DNA of 64,000 nt from Candidatus Pseudomonas phytovorans (GCA_029202525.1 CP119325.1:6162489-6226488), one strand, 5' to 3'; shown: positions 42,946-56,964, numbered from the stretch's first letter. Numbers and translations: made by a program. The notes: a model not told the origin generated them from the letters alone.

Positions 42946-43257
42946 TTAGCCGAGGCTGATCTGCACTTCCACACCTGCCGCGAGATCAAGCTTCATCAGC
43001 GCATCAACGGTTTTATCCGTTGGCTGGACGATGTCCAGAACACGCTTATGAGTGCGAATCTCGTACTGGTCACGCGCGTCTTTGTTGACGTGCGGGGAAA
43101 CCAGAACGGTGAAACGCTCTTTGCGGGTAGGCAGTGGAATTGGACCACGCACTTGTGCACCAGTACGTTTCGCGGTTTCCACGATTTCCTGGGTGGATTG
43201 GTCGATCAGGCGATGGTCAAAAGCCTTCAACCTGATTCGGATTTGCTGATTTTGCAT
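42946..43257 (-). CDS. rpsJ: 30S ribosomal protein S10 (NusE)
   Basis: 103 residues; [44 protein letters not shown] start. S10 is both a 30S head protein and NusE, which joins NusB in antitermination and binds NusG. First gene of the S10 operon, with its own promoter upstream and 80 bp before rplC. Confidence 0.98.
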
Positions 43258-43317
43258 TGGATTTCAGACTCCAGGCTGTTCCCAACGGACGCACTACGCC
43301 CGCTAAAAGGAGGCGTG

Positions 43318-43346
43318 ATTCTATAGACGCCTCAATTTAGTGTCAA
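43318..43346 (-). promoter_or_regulatory. Promoter of the S10 operon
   Basis: -35 TTGACA (complement 43341-43346), 17-bp spacer, -10 TAGAAT (43318-43323). A near-consensus sigma-70 promoter. The predicted start near 43311 gives a leader of about 54 nt before rpsJ. Confidence 0.8.
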
Positions 43347-43351
43347 CCGAA

Positions 43352-43385
43352 TAAAAAAAACCCCCGCTGAGCGGGGGTCTTTTTC
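43352..43385 (-). terminator. Intrinsic terminator after tuf (str operon end)
   Basis: Stem ACCCCCGCT/AGCGGGGGT followed on the minus strand by eight Ts. It ends 6 bp before the -35 box of the S10 promoter. Confidence 0.92.
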
Positions 43386-43399
43386 AATCGCTCGAGTGA

Positions 43400-44593
43400 T
43401 TACTCGATGATTTTGGCTACGACGCCGGCGCCGACGGTACGACCGCCTTCACGGATAGCGAAGCGCAGACCGTCTTCCATTGCGATGGTCTTGATCAGGG
43501 TGACAACCATCTGGATGTTGTCGCCTGGCATTACCATTTCAACGCCTTCCGGCAGTTCGCAGTTACCGGTCACGTCAGTGGTACGGAAGTAGAACTGAGG
43601 ACGGTAGCCTTTGAAGAACGGAGTGTGACGACCGCCTTCTTCTTTCGACAGAACGTAGACTTCTGCGGTGAACTTGGTGTGCGGCTTGACCGAACCTGGC
43701 TTGACCAGAACCTGGCCACGCTCAACGTCATCACGCTTGGTACCACGCAGCAGAACGCCGCAGTTCTCGCCAGCACGGCCTTCGTCCAGCAGCTTGCGGA
43801 ACATCTCAACACCGGTGCAGGTGGTGGTTTGAGTGTCACGCAGACCAACGATTTCCAGCGCTTCCTGAACCTTGACGATACCGCGCTCGATACGACCGGT
43901 AACAACAGTACCGCGACCGGAGATCGAGAACACGTCTTCGATTGGCATCAGGAACGGCTTGTCGATAGCACGCTCTGGCTCTGGGATGTAGCTGTCCAGA
44001 GTTTCGACCAGCTTACGAACGGCAGTGGTGCCCATTTCGTTGTCGTCTTTGCCTTCCAGCGCCATACGAGCCGAACCGATGATGATCGGGGTGTCGTCGC
44101 CTGGGAAGTCGTAGGTGGACAGCAGGTCGCGAACTTCCATCTCGACCAGTTCCAGCAGCTCAGCGTCGTCTACCAGGTCAGCCTTGTTCAGGAAGACCAC
44201 GATGTACGGAACGCCAACCTGACGGGACAGCAGGATGTGCTCACGGGTTTGTGGCATCGGACCATCGGCGGCCGAGCAAACCAGGATCGCGCCGTCCATC
44301 TGGGCAGCACCAGTGATCATGTTCTTCACGTAGTCAGCGTGACCTGGGCAGTCAACGTGAGCGTAGTGACGAATGGTCGAGTTGTATTCGACGTGAGCGG
44401 TGTTGATGGTGATACCGCGCGCTTTTTCTTCCGGAGCCGAGTCGATCTTGTCGAAGTCAACGATTGCGGAACCGAAAACTTCGGAGCAAACGCGAGTCAG
44501 AGCTGCGGTCAGAGTGGTCTTACCGTGGTCAACGTGGCCGATAGTGCCGACGTTAACGTGGGGAAGGGAACGATCAAATTTTTCTTTAGCCAC
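43400..44593 (-). CDS. tuf: Elongation factor Tu (str-operon copy)
   Basis: 397 residues, identical at protein level to the copy at 59995-61188. GTPase motifs GHVDHGKTTLTAAL, DCPGHADYVKNM and NKADL; the effector region has RGITINTAHVEY. It delivers aminoacyl-tRNA to the ribosome. This copy starts with GTG (complement 44591-44593, GGAG upstream), the other with ATG. By eye the two genes differ at about ten bases, mostly at the ends, suggesting gene conversion. Last gene of the str operon, 31 bp after fusA. Confidence 0.98.
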   Translation of the reverse strand: MAKEKFDRSLPHVNVGTIGHVDHGKTTLTAALTRVCSEVFGSAIVDFDKIDSAPEEKARGITINTAHVEYNSTIRHYAHVDCPGHADYVKNMITGAAQMDGAILVCSAADGPMPQTREHILLSRQVGVPYIVVFLNKADLVDDAELLELVEMEVRDLLSTYDFPGDDTPIIIGSARMALEGKDDNEMGTTAVRKLVETLDSYIPEPERAIDKPFLMPIEDVFSISGRGTVVTGRIERGIVKVQEALEIVGLRDTQTTTCTGVEMFRKLLDEGRAGENCGVLLRGTKRDDVERGQVLVKPGSVKPHTKFTAEVYVLSKEEGGRHTPFFKGYRPQFYFRTTDVTGNCELPEGVEMVMPGDNIQMVVTLIKTIAMEDGLRFAIREGGRTVGAGVVAKIIE

Positions 44594-44624
44594 GACAGTG
44601 AACTCCTAGCCTAAAGGGGCTGAA

Positions 44625-46772
44625 TCAGCCTTGTTTTTTAACGAGAGCTTCGACGATGTTCGACGGAGCTTCGGCATATTTAGAGAATTCCATGGAGTAG
44701 CTTGCGCGACCCTGAGACATGGAACGAACGTCGGTTGCATAACCGAACATCTCTCCGAGCGGCACTTCAGCACGGATAACCCTGCCGGAGACCGAATCAT
44801 CCATACCCTGGATCAGACCACGACGACGGTTCAGGTCACCCATCACGTCACCCATGTAGTCCTCAGGGGTTACAACTTCAACCTTCATGATCGGCTCGAG
44901 AACCTGGCCGCCGCCCTTCTGGGCCAGCTGCTTGGTTGCCATCGAAGCAGCGACCTTGAACGCCATTTCGTTGGAGTCGACGTCGTGGTACGAACCGTCG
45001 AATACCGTGGCCTTGAGGCCGATCAGAGGATAGCCGGCAACGACGCCGTTCTTCATCTGCTCTTCGATACCCTTCTGGATCGGGGCGATGAATTCCTTAG
45101 GAATCACACCACCAACGACTTCGTTGGTGAACACCAGACCTTCGGTGATGTTGCCTTTTTCGTCTACGTCCGGCTCCGAGAAACGGATCCAGCAGTGACC
45201 GAACTGACCACGACCACCCGACTGACGAACGAACTTGCCTTCGATCTCGACGTTGGACTTGGTGATCCGCTCGCGGTACGAAACCTGCGGCTTACCGATG
45301 TTGGCTTCGACGTTGAACTCGCGCTTCATGCGGTCAACGAGGATGTCCAGGTGAAGCTCGCCCATACCCGAAATGATGGTCTGGCCGGTTTCTTCGTCGG
45401 TCTTGACGCGGAACGACGGGTCTTCCTGAGCAAGCTTGCCCAGTGCGATACCCATCTTTTCCTGGTCCTGCTTGGTCTTCGGCTCAACAGCTACCGAGAT
45501 CACAGGCTCCGGGAAGTCCATACGCTCGAGGATCACTGGCTTGTCGGCGTTGCACAGGGTGTCACCAGTGGTGACGTCCTTCATGCCGATCAGCGCAGCA
45601 ATGTCGCCCGCACGTACTTCTTTGATCTCTTCACGCTGGTTGGCGTGCATCTGGACCATACGACCAACGCGCTCTTTCTTGCCCTTGACCGAGTTGATGA
45701 CGGAGTCACCGGAGGTCAGGAAGCCCGAATAGACACGGACGAAAGTCAGAGTACCAACGAACGGGTCGGTGGCAATCTTGAACGCCAGAGCCGAGAACGG
45801 CTCGTCATCGGAAGCGTGACGCTCGATGTAGTCTTCAGCAACCAGCTCGTCCTTCGGCTTCTCGATGAGATCCGGGTGGATACCTTTGATCGCAGGGATC
45901 TCGGTAGGAGCAGGCAGGAAGTCGATAACGGCGTCGAGAACCAGGGGAACACCCTTGTTCTTGAACGACGAACCGCAGACAGCCGGAACGATCTCGCTGG
46001 CCAGGGTGCGCGCGCGCAGACCGGCTTTGATTTCGTCGATGGTCAGCTCTTCGCCTTCCAGGTACTTGTTCATCAGCTCTTCGCTGGACTCGGCAGCCGC
46101 TTCAACCATGTTGGAGCGCCACTCTTGAGCCAGCTCAAGCATGTCGGCAGGAATTTCTTCCTCGCGCGGCGAAGTACCCTTGTCGTCGTCGTTCCAGTAG
46201 ACAGCCTTCATCTTGATCAGATCGATCTGACCTTGGAAGTTGTCTTCCGAACCGATAGCCAACTGGATCGGAACCGGGGTGTGACCCAGGCGGTTCTTGA
46301 TCTGGCCGATAACGCGCAGGAAGTCAGCGCCGGCGCGGTCCATCTTGTTCACGTAGACAACACGTGGAACGCCGTACTTGTTGGCTTGACGCCATACGGT
46401 TTCGGACTGCGGCTCAACGCCGGAGGTACCGCAGAACACAACGACCGCGCCGTCGAGCACGCGCAGCGAACGCTCTACTTCAATAGTGAAGTCAACGTGG
46501 CCAGGGGTGTCGATGACGTTTACGCGGTAGTTGTCGTACTGACCGGTGGAGCCTTTCCAGAAGGTGGTTACAGCAGCGGAGGTAATGGTAATACCCCGCT
46601 CCTGCTCCTGCACCATCCAGTCGGTGGTCGCGGCGCCATCATGCACCTCGCCCATCTTGTGGCTCAGGCCTGTGTAAAACAGGATCCGCTCGGTAGTGGT
46701 GGTCTTGCCCGCGTCAACGTGCGCACAGATACCAATGTTACGGTAGCGGTTAATTGCTGTAGTACGAGCCAT
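44625..46772 (-). CDS. fusA: Elongation factor G
   Basis: 715 residues. GTPase motifs AHVDAGKTTTTERIL, DTPGHVDFTIEVERSLRVLDG and NKMDRAGADF, followed by domains II-V (GMGELHLDILVDRMKREFNVEA; GVIPKEFIAPIQKGIEEQ; TSMSQGRASYSMEF-like end). It drives translocation and, with RRF, ribosome recycling. Between rpsG and tuf in the str operon. Confidence 0.98.
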   Translation of the reverse strand: MARTTAINRYRNIGICAHVDAGKTTTTERILFYTGLSHKMGEVHDGAATTDWMVQEQERGITITSAAVTTFWKGSTGQYDNYRVNVIDTPGHVDFTIEVERSLRVLDGAVVVFCGTSGVEPQSETVWRQANKYGVPRVVYVNKMDRAGADFLRVIGQIKNRLGHTPVPIQLAIGSEDNFQGQIDLIKMKAVYWNDDDKGTSPREEEIPADMLELAQEWRSNMVEAAAESSEELMNKYLEGEELTIDEIKAGLRARTLASEIVPAVCGSSFKNKGVPLVLDAVIDFLPAPTEIPAIKGIHPDLIEKPKDELVAEDYIERHASDDEPFSALAFKIATDPFVGTLTFVRVYSGFLTSGDSVINSVKGKKERVGRMVQMHANQREEIKEVRAGDIAALIGMKDVTTGDTLCNADKPVILERMDFPEPVISVAVEPKTKQDQEKMGIALGKLAQEDPSFRVKTDEETGQTIISGMGELHLDILVDRMKREFNVEANIGKPQVSYRERITKSNVEIEGKFVRQSGGRGQFGHCWIRFSEPDVDEKGNITEGLVFTNEVVGGVIPKEFIAPIQKGIEEQMKNGVVAGYPLIGLKATVFDGSYHDVDSNEMAFKVAASMATKQLAQKGGGQVLEPIMKVEVVTPEDYMGDVMGDLNRRRGLIQGMDDSVSGRVIRAEVPLGEMFGYATDVRSMSQGRASYSMEFSKYAEAPSNIVEALVKKQG

Positions 46773-46802
46773 AAAGCCCTCGCAAAGTGATTGATGCCTG
46801 AA

Positions 46803-47273
46803 TTAGAAGCGGTAGTGCGAGAACGCTTTGTTGGCCTCGGCCATACGGTGAACGTCTTCACGCTTCTTGACTGCAGCACCTTTGCCTTCAGCAGCATCCA
46901 GCAGCTCACCAGCCAGGCGCAGAGCCATCGACTTCTCGCCGCGCTTGCGGGCGTAGTCTACGAGCCAGCGCATTGCCAGAGCATTACGACGGGAAGGACG
47001 AACTTCAACCGGGACCTGGTAAGTGGCACCGCCTACACGGCGGGACTTTACTTCGACCAGCGGAGCGATGGCGTCGAGAGCTTTCTCGAAGATTTCCAGG
47101 GGGTCGCTGTTCTTGCGTTCTTTAACCTTGTCCAGAGCACCGTAAACGATGCGCTCGGCCACGGCCTTCTTGCCGCTTTCCATCACGTGGTTCATGAACT
47201 TGGCGAGGATTTGGGATCCGTATTTAGGATCGTCCAGAATCTCACGTTTTGCTGCTACACGACGTCTTGGCAT
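46803..47273 (-). CDS. rpsG: 30S ribosomal protein S7
   Basis: 156 residues; PRRRVAAKREILDDPKYGSQILAKFMNHVMESGKKAVAERI start, ending with RMAEANKAFSHYRF. Primary 16S rRNA binder in the head; represses the str operon in E. coli. 106 bp separate it from rpsL, a spacer that may carry the S7 control site. Confidence 0.98.
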   Translation of the reverse strand: MPRRRVAAKREILDDPKYGSQILAKFMNHVMESGKKAVAERIVYGALDKVKERKNSDPLEIFEKALDAIAPLVEVKSRRVGGATYQVPVEVRPSRRNALAMRWLVDYARKRGEKSMALRLAGELLDAAEGKGAAVKKREDVHRMAEANKAFSHYRF

Positions 47274-47379
47274 GATAAGCCCTCAAACGGTCTTCAGGTT
47301 AGCCCGGGACGTGGGTCTTCGACCCCTGCCCGACCTTACTCTTATCGACTCAAAAAAATGGATGTGTGCAAACGGCCGA

Positions 47380-47751
47380 TTACTTCGGACGCTTGGTACC
47401 GTACTTCGAACGACCCTGGTTACGGCCTTTAACGCCCGAAGTATCCAGAGAGCCGCGAACGGTGTGGTAACGAACACCTGGCAAGTCTTTTACACGGCCG
47501 CCACGGATCAGGACGACGCTGTGCTCTTGCAGGTTGTGGCCTTCACCGCCGATGTACGAGGAAACCTCGAAACCGTTGGTCAGGCGCACACGGCATACTT
47601 TACGCAGTGCCGAGTTAGGTTTTTTCGGCGTGGTGGTGTACACGCGGGTGCACACGCCACGACGTTGCGGGCAGTTCTGCAGCGCAGGAACGTCGGACTT
47701 CTCGACCGAACGCTTACGCGGCTGACGTACCAGCTGGTTGATAGTTGCCAT
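47380..47751 (-). CDS. rpsL: 30S ribosomal protein S12
   Basis: 123 residues; ATINQLVRQPRKRSVEKSDVPALQ start. Decoding-centre loops are wild type: TTTPKKPNSALRKV (Lys43 region) and the GGRVKDLPGVRYHTVRG loop (Lys88 region), so the allele looks streptomycin-sensitive. First gene of the str operon, with a promoter at 47845-47873 and a leader of about 85 nt. Confidence 0.98.
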   Translation of the reverse strand: MATINQLVRQPRKRSVEKSDVPALQNCPQRRGVCTRVYTTTPKKPNSALRKVCRVRLTNGFEVSSYIGGEGHNLQEHSVVLIRGGRVKDLPGVRYHTVRGSLDTSGVKGRNQGRSKYGTKRPK

Positions 47752-47766
47752 CTACTAGCTCCACTG

Positions 47767-47792
47767 ATTGTCTTGCGACTCTATTGTCTTGC
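47767..47792. repeat. Direct repeat in the rpsL leader
   Basis: ATTGTCTTGC at 47767-47776 and again at 47783-47792 (16-bp period), directly upstream of rpsL. On the RNA it reads GCAAGACAAT twice. Function unknown; it lies within the predicted 5' leader. Confidence 0.5.
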
Positions 47793-47844
47793 AAGAAAGC
47801 CAAAAATTGACGAGACGAAGCCCCACCAAATTTGAGGGTACAAA

Positions 47845-47873
47845 AGTCTACGGAGGATCTTGCACCCAGTCAA
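47845..47873 (-). promoter_or_regulatory. Promoter of the str operon (rpsL)
   Basis: -35 TTGACT (complement 47868-47873), 17-bp spacer, -10 TAGACT (47845-47850). It begins 7 bp after a large hairpin that follows rpoC. Confidence 0.7.
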
Positions 47874-47879
47874 GACGAA

Positions 47880-47950
47880 GCCCCGGCCCTCCCCGCCCGA
47901 TCATCGGCAACATTTTATGTCGCCGATGGCCGTTCGGGGTTTGCCGGGGC
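47880..47950 (-). terminator. Large imperfect hairpin between rpoC and rpsL
   Basis: About 71 nt: GCCCCGGC/GCCGGGGC at the base (47943-47950 with 47880-47887), CCCCG/CGGGG and CATCGGC/GCCGATG pairs inside, and ACAT-AAA-ATGT at the tip. No clear U-tract follows, so it may be a Rho-linked, processing or protective structure rather than a simple intrinsic terminator. Confidence 0.6.
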
Positions 47951-47962
47951 CCTGCCCTGTAC

Positions 47963-52162
<4,200 letters not shown>

Positions 52163-52226
52163 GGCCTTTCCTCCTGGCGGAGCAGGAAGCGGGCTGTACC
52201 AGCCCCGCCCCCCTTCGCGTCACGTG

Positions 52227-55200
52227 TTATTCGGTTTCCAGATCGATATCGATACCGAGCGAACGAATCTCTTTGATCAACACGTTGAAGGACTCGGGCA
52301 TGCCCGGCTCCATACGGTGATCGCCATCCACGATGTTTTTGTACATCTTGGTACGGCCGTTCACGTCGTCCGACTTCACTGTGAGCATTTCTTGCAGGGT
52401 GTATGCCGCGCCGTATGCTTCCAGCGCCCACACTTCCATTTCCCCGAAACGCTGACCACCGAACTGTGCCTTACCACCCAGCGGCTGCTGGGTAACCAGG
52501 CTGTAGGAACCAGTGGAACGCGCGTGCATCTTGTCGTCCACCAAGTGGTTCAGCTTGAGCATGTACATGTAACCCACGGTCACAGGACGCTCGAACTTGT
52601 TGCCAGTACGGCCATCGAACAGCACCATCTGGCCGCTTTCTGGCAGGTCTGCCAGCTTCAGCATGGCCTTGATCTCGCTTTCCTTGGCACCGTCGAAGAC
52701 TGGAGTGGCCATAGGCACACCCTTCTTCAGGTTGTTTGCCAGAGCGAAGATCTCTTCGTCAGTGAACTCTTCCAAGCTCTCCTGACGACCACCGATCTCG
52801 TTGTAGATCTCGGTGAGGAAGGTACGCAGTTCAGCAGCTTTGCGTTGCTCTTCGATCATGCGGTCGATCTTCTCGCCCAGACCTTTGGCCGCGAGGCCCA
52901 GGTGGGTTTCAAGGATCTGACCGACGTTCATACGCGAAGGTACGCCCAGCGGGTTCAGTACGACATCAACCGGAGTACCGTTGGCATCGTGCGGCATGTC
53001 TTCAACCGGCATGATTACCGAGACAACACCCTTGTTACCGTGACGACCGGCCATCTTGTCACCCGGCTGGATGCGACGGCGGATTGCCAGGTAAACCTTG
53101 ACGATCTTCAGTACGCCCGGAGCCAGGTCATCGCCCTGCTGCAGCTTGCGTTTCTTGTCTTCGAACTTGTCGTCCAGCAGACGGCGACGGTCGACGATGT
53201 ACTGCTGAGCCTTTTCCAGCTGCTCGTTCAGTGCATCTTCAGCCATGCGCAGTTTGAACCACTGGCCGTGCTCCAGACCGTCCAGCACGTCATCAGCAAT
53301 CACGGTGCCTTTCTTCAGGCCCGCGCCACCGTCGACTACCTGGCCGTTCAGGGCAGAACGCAGGCGCTCGAAGGTTGCACCTTCAACGATACGGAACTCT
53401 TCGTTGAGGTCCTTGCGGATCTCGTCCAGCTGCATCTTCTCGATGGCCAGGGCGCGAGTGTCGCGCTCTACGCCATCGCGGGTGAAGACCTGTACGTCAA
53501 TGACAGTACCCTTGGTGCCGGTTGGCACGCGCAGGGAGGTGTCCTTAACGTCGCTGGCCTTCTCACCGAAGATTGCGCGCAACAGTTTTTCTTCCGGCGT
53601 CAGCTGGGTTTCGCCTTTTGGCGTGACCTTACCGACCAGGATGTCGCCAGCGCCTACTTCAGCACCTACGTAAACGATACCGGCTTCGTCCAGCTTGTTC
53701 AGTGCGGCTTCACCCACGTTCGGGATGTCCGCAGTGATTTCCTCTGGGCCAAGCTTGGTGTCACGCGCCACACAGGTCAGTTCCTGGATGTGGATGGTGG
53801 TAAAGCGGTCTTCCTGAACCACACGCTCGGACAGACAGATGGAGTCTTCGAAGTTGAAGCCGTTCCACGCCATGAACGCGATGCGCATGTTCTGACCCAG
53901 CGCCAGTTCACCCATGTCGGTGGACGGGCCGTCGGCCATGATGTCGCTGCGCTGAACCTGGTCACCCTTGCTCACCAGCGGCCGCTGGTTGATGCAGGTG
54001 TTCTGGTTCGAACGGGTGTACTTGGTCAGGTTGTAGATATCCACACCTGCTTCACCCGTTTCGACTTCGTCGTCATTGACGCGAACGACGATACGGCTGG
54101 CGTCGACCGAATCGATCACACCACCGCGACGAGCAACTACGCAGACACCGGAGTCACGGGCAACGTTGCGCTCCATGCCGGTACCTACCAGCGGCTTGTC
54201 AGCACGCAGGGTTGGTACAGCCTGACGCTGCATGTTCGAACCCATCAACGCACGGTTGGCGTCGTCGTGCTCGAGGAATGGAATCAGCGAGGCAGCAACG
54301 GAAACAACCTGCTTCGGCGAAACGTCCATCAGGGTGACGTCTTCCGGCGCCTTGACGGTGAATTCGTTCAGGTGACGAACGGCTACCAGCTCATCGATCA
54401 GTTGCTTCTTGTCGTTCATCGCGGCCGAAGCCTGGGCGATGACGTGATCCGCTTCTTCAATGGCCGACAGGAACACGATGTCGTCGCTGACAACGCCTTC
54501 CTTCACCACACGGTACGGGCTTTCCAGGAAGCCGTACTGGTTGGTGCGGGCGTAGGCCGCCAGGGAGTTGATCAGACCGATGTTCGGACCTTCAGGGGTC
54601 TCGATCGGGCACACACGACCGTAGTGGGTCGGGTGTACGTCACGGACTTCAAAGCCAGCACGCTCACGGGTCAGACCGCCCGGGCCGAGTGCAGAGACGC
54701 GGCGCTTGTGGGTGATCTCGGAGAGCGGGTTGTTCTGGTCCATGAACTGGGACAGCTGGCTGGAACCGAAGAACTCTTTCACCGCCGCCGCAACCGGTTT
54801 GGCGTTGATCAGGTCCTGTGGCATCAAGCCTTCGCTTTCCGCCATCGACAGGCGTTCCTTGACCGCGCGCTCAACACGCACCAGGCCAACGCGGAACTGG
54901 TTCTCGGCCATCTCGCCGACGCAACGTACGCGACGGTTACCCAGGTGGTCGATGTCGTCGACAATGCCTTTGCCGTTACGGATATCGACCAGGGTCTTGA
55001 GGACCTCGACGATGTCTTCCTTGCTCAGCACGCCCGAACCTTCGATCTCGGTACGACCGATACGACGGTTGAACTTCATGCGGCCGACTGCGGACAGGTC
55101 GTAACGCTCGGCGCTGAAGAACAGGTTGTTGAACAGGGTCTCGGCGGCATCCTTGGTCGGCGGCTCACCTGGACGCATCATGCGGTAGATCTCGACCAGG

Positions 55201-56300
55201 GCTTCCAGCTGATTGCTGGTGGTGTCGATCTTCAGGGTGTCGGAGATGAACGGACCGCAATCGATGTCGTTGGTGTACAGGGTCTCGATACGGACGACCT
55301 GTGCCTTGGCGACTTTGATCAGCAGATCGGTGGTCAGCTCGGTGTTGCACTCAGCCAGGATCTCGCCAGTAGCCGGGTGCACAATGGCCTTGGCCGAGGT
55401 GCGACCCAGGACGTATTCCATTGGAACGTCCAGCTGCTTGACGCCGGCCTTCTCGAGCTGGTTGATGTGGCGCGCTGTAATACGGCGGCCCTGCTCGACA
55501 ATGACTTTGCCGTTTTCGTCATGGATGTCCATGACCGCAACTTCACCACGCAGACGCTGCGGCACCAGTTCCAGGCTGAGATTTTCGCCAGAAACGTGGA
55601 ACACGTTGGTGGTGTAGAAGGTATTCAGCACTTCTTCAGTGCTGTAACCCAAGGCGCGCAGCAGCACAGACGCCGGCAGTTTGCGGCGACGGTCGATACG
55701 CACGAACACGCAGTCTTTCGGGTCGAACTCGAAGTCCAGCCAGGAACCGCGGTAAGGGATGATGCGAGCGGAGTACAGCAGCTTGCCGGAGCTGTGAGTC
55801 TTGCCACGGTCGTGGTCGAAGAACACACCAGGCGAACGGTGCAGCTGGGAAACGATCACACGCTCGGTACCGTTGATAACGAAGGTACCGTTCTCAGTCA
55901 TCAGGGGGATTTCACCCATGTAGACTTCTTGCTCTTTGATGTCCTTGATCGCCTTGTTCGACGATTCCTTGTCGAAGATGATCAGGCGCACCTTGACCCG
56001 CAGTGGGACCGCGAAGGTCACGCCACGCAGGACACATTCCTTCACATCGAAGGCAGGCTCGCCCAGGCGATAGCCTACGTACTCCAAGGCAGCATTGCCG
56101 GAGTAGCTGATGATCGGGAATACCGATTTGAAGGCCGCGTGCAGGCCGACGTCGCGGAAGTGATCCTTGGATGCTCCCGCTTGCAGGAATTCGCGATACG
56201 AATCCAGCTGGATGGCCAGGAGGTAAGGCACATCCATAACGTCCGGCAACTTGCTAAAGTCCTTGCGGATACGTTTTTTCTCAGTGTATGAGTAAGCCAT
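52227..56300 (-). CDS. rpoB: RNA polymerase beta subunit
   Basis: 1357 residues. Starts MAYSYTEKKRIRKDFSKLP. The rifampicin-binding cluster (about residues 508-540) reads SSQLSQFMDQNNPLSEITHKRR, wild type at the usual resistance positions. The C-terminal GGKAQFGGQRFGEMEVWALEAYGAA motif contacts beta'. It follows rplL after a 220-bp spacer that in enterobacteria contains an attenuator and RNase III site. Confidence 0.98.
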   Translation of the reverse strand: MAYSYTEKKRIRKDFSKLPDVMDVPYLLAIQLDSYREFLQAGASKDHFRDVGLHAAFKSVFPIISYSGNAALEYVGYRLGEPAFDVKECVLRGVTFAVPLRVKVRLIIFDKESSNKAIKDIKEQEVYMGEIPLMTENGTFVINGTERVIVSQLHRSPGVFFDHDRGKTHSSGKLLYSARIIPYRGSWLDFEFDPKDCVFVRIDRRRKLPASVLLRALGYSTEEVLNTFYTTNVFHVSGENLSLELVPQRLRGEVAVMDIHDENGKVIVEQGRRITARHINQLEKAGVKQLDVPMEYVLGRTSAKAIVHPATGEILAECNTELTTDLLIKVAKAQVVRIETLYTNDIDCGPFISDTLKIDTTSNQLEALVEIYRMMRPGEPPTKDAAETLFNNLFFSAERYDLSAVGRMKFNRRIGRTEIEGSGVLSKEDIVEVLKTLVDIRNGKGIVDDIDHLGNRRVRCVGEMAENQFRVGLVRVERAVKERLSMAESEGLMPQDLINAKPVAAAVKEFFGSSQLSQFMDQNNPLSEITHKRRVSALGPGGLTRERAGFEVRDVHPTHYGRVCPIETPEGPNIGLINSLAAYARTNQYGFLESPYRVVKEGVVSDDIVFLSAIEEADHVIAQASAAMNDKKQLIDELVAVRHLNEFTVKAPEDVTLMDVSPKQVVSVAASLIPFLEHDDANRALMGSNMQRQAVPTLRADKPLVGTGMERNVARDSGVCVVARRGGVIDSVDASRIVVRVNDDEVETGEAGVDIYNLTKYTRSNQNTCINQRPLVSKGDQVQRSDIMADGPSTDMGELALGQNMRIAFMAWNGFNFEDSICLSERVVQEDRFTTIHIQELTCVARDTKLGPEEITADIPNVGEAALNKLDEAGIVYVGAEVGAGDILVGKVTPKGETQLTPEEKLLRAIFGEKASDVKDTSLRVPTGTKGTVIDVQVFTRDGVERDTRALAIEKMQLDEIRKDLNEEFRIVEGATFERLRSALNGQVVDGGAGLKKGTVIADDVLDGLEHGQWFKLRMAEDALNEQLEKAQQYIVDRRRLLDDKFEDKKRKLQQGDDLAPGVLKIVKVYLAIRRRIQPGDKMAGRHGNKGVVSVIMPVEDMPHDANGTPVDVVLNPLGVPSRMNVGQILETHLGLAAKGLGEKIDRMIEEQRKAAELRTFLTEIYNEIGGRQESLEEFTDEEIFALANNLKKGVPMATPVFDGAKESEIKAMLKLADLPESGQMVLFDGRTGNKFERPVTVGYMYMLKLNHLVDDKMHARSTGSYSLVTQQPLGGKAQFGGQRFGEMEVWALEAYGAAYTLQEMLTVKSDDVNGRTKMYKNIVDGDHRMEPGMPESFNVLIKEIRSLGIDIDLETE

Positions 56301-56455
56301 CAGCGTTCCCCAGCTTGGTCACCTGCTTGTTTGGCTTCTCCCGACGGGAGCAGCCAGAAAATCGTGCAAACCCCTTGGTTTGCGCCACCCACATGGGTGT
56401 CTTGCAGCTTGTCATCGGGGCCGACTTGACCGGCCACCAATAACGGAAAAAGGCC

Positions 56456-56471
56456 GGTGGCATAAGCCACC
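56456..56471 (-). other. Small hairpin in the rplL-rpoB spacer
   Basis: GGTGGC-ATAA-GCCACC, about 50 bp after rplL within the 220-bp spacer. No U-tract. It is a candidate attenuator or processing site between ribosomal protein and RNA polymerase genes; nothing else was recognised in the spacer. Confidence 0.4.
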
Positions 56472-56520
56472 AGCCATCAGCCCTTCGCTTAACGCTTAGG
56501 CTGGCATCGCAAAGTCGAAA

Positions 56521-56886
56521 TTACTTCAGCTCGACTTTAGCGCCTGCTTCTTCCAGCTTCTTCTTAGCGTCTTCAGCGGCTTCTTTCGAAACGCCTTCAG
56601 CTACAACCTGAGGAGCGCCATCGACTTTCTCTTTGGCTTCTTTCAGGCCCAGACCGGTCAGCTCACGAACGGCTTTAATCACGTTCACTTTCTTCTCGCC
56701 GGCTTCCAGCAGAACAACGTTGAACTCGGTCTGCTCTTCAACAACGGCAGCAGCAGCAGCTGGGCCAGCAGCGGCAACAGCAGCGGTAACGCCGAAGGTT
56801 TCTTCCATTGCTTTGATCAGCTCAACAACTTCCAGAACGGTTTTCTGGCCGATTGCTTCGATGATTTGCTCGTTAGTCAGGGACAT
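56521..56886 (-). CDS. rplL: 50S ribosomal protein L7/L12
   Basis: 121 residues: N-terminal dimerisation helix (SLTNEQIIEAIGQKTVLEVVELIKAMEE), an Ala-rich hinge (AAVAAAGPAAAAAVVEE) and the C-terminal domain binding translation factors (EKKVNVIKAVRELTGLGLKEAKEKVDGAP). Multiple copies form the stalk on L10. 78 bp after rplJ. Confidence 0.98.
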   Translation of the reverse strand: MSLTNEQIIEAIGQKTVLEVVELIKAMEETFGVTAAVAAAGPAAAAAVVEEQTEFNVVLLEAGEKKVNVIKAVRELTGLGLKEAKEKVDGAPQVVAEGVSKEAAEDAKKKLEEAGAKVELK

Positions 56887-56964
56887 GACTTAAATCCTGT
56901 ATTGGGGTGACAGCCTACGCAGCCATCAAATTAAACATATGATTTTGAAAGAGATTACGCTGCC

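Noticed and set aside
44631..46790. 719-codon plus-strand ORF opposite fusA
   Set aside because: Antisense shadow of fusA with no recognisable domain.
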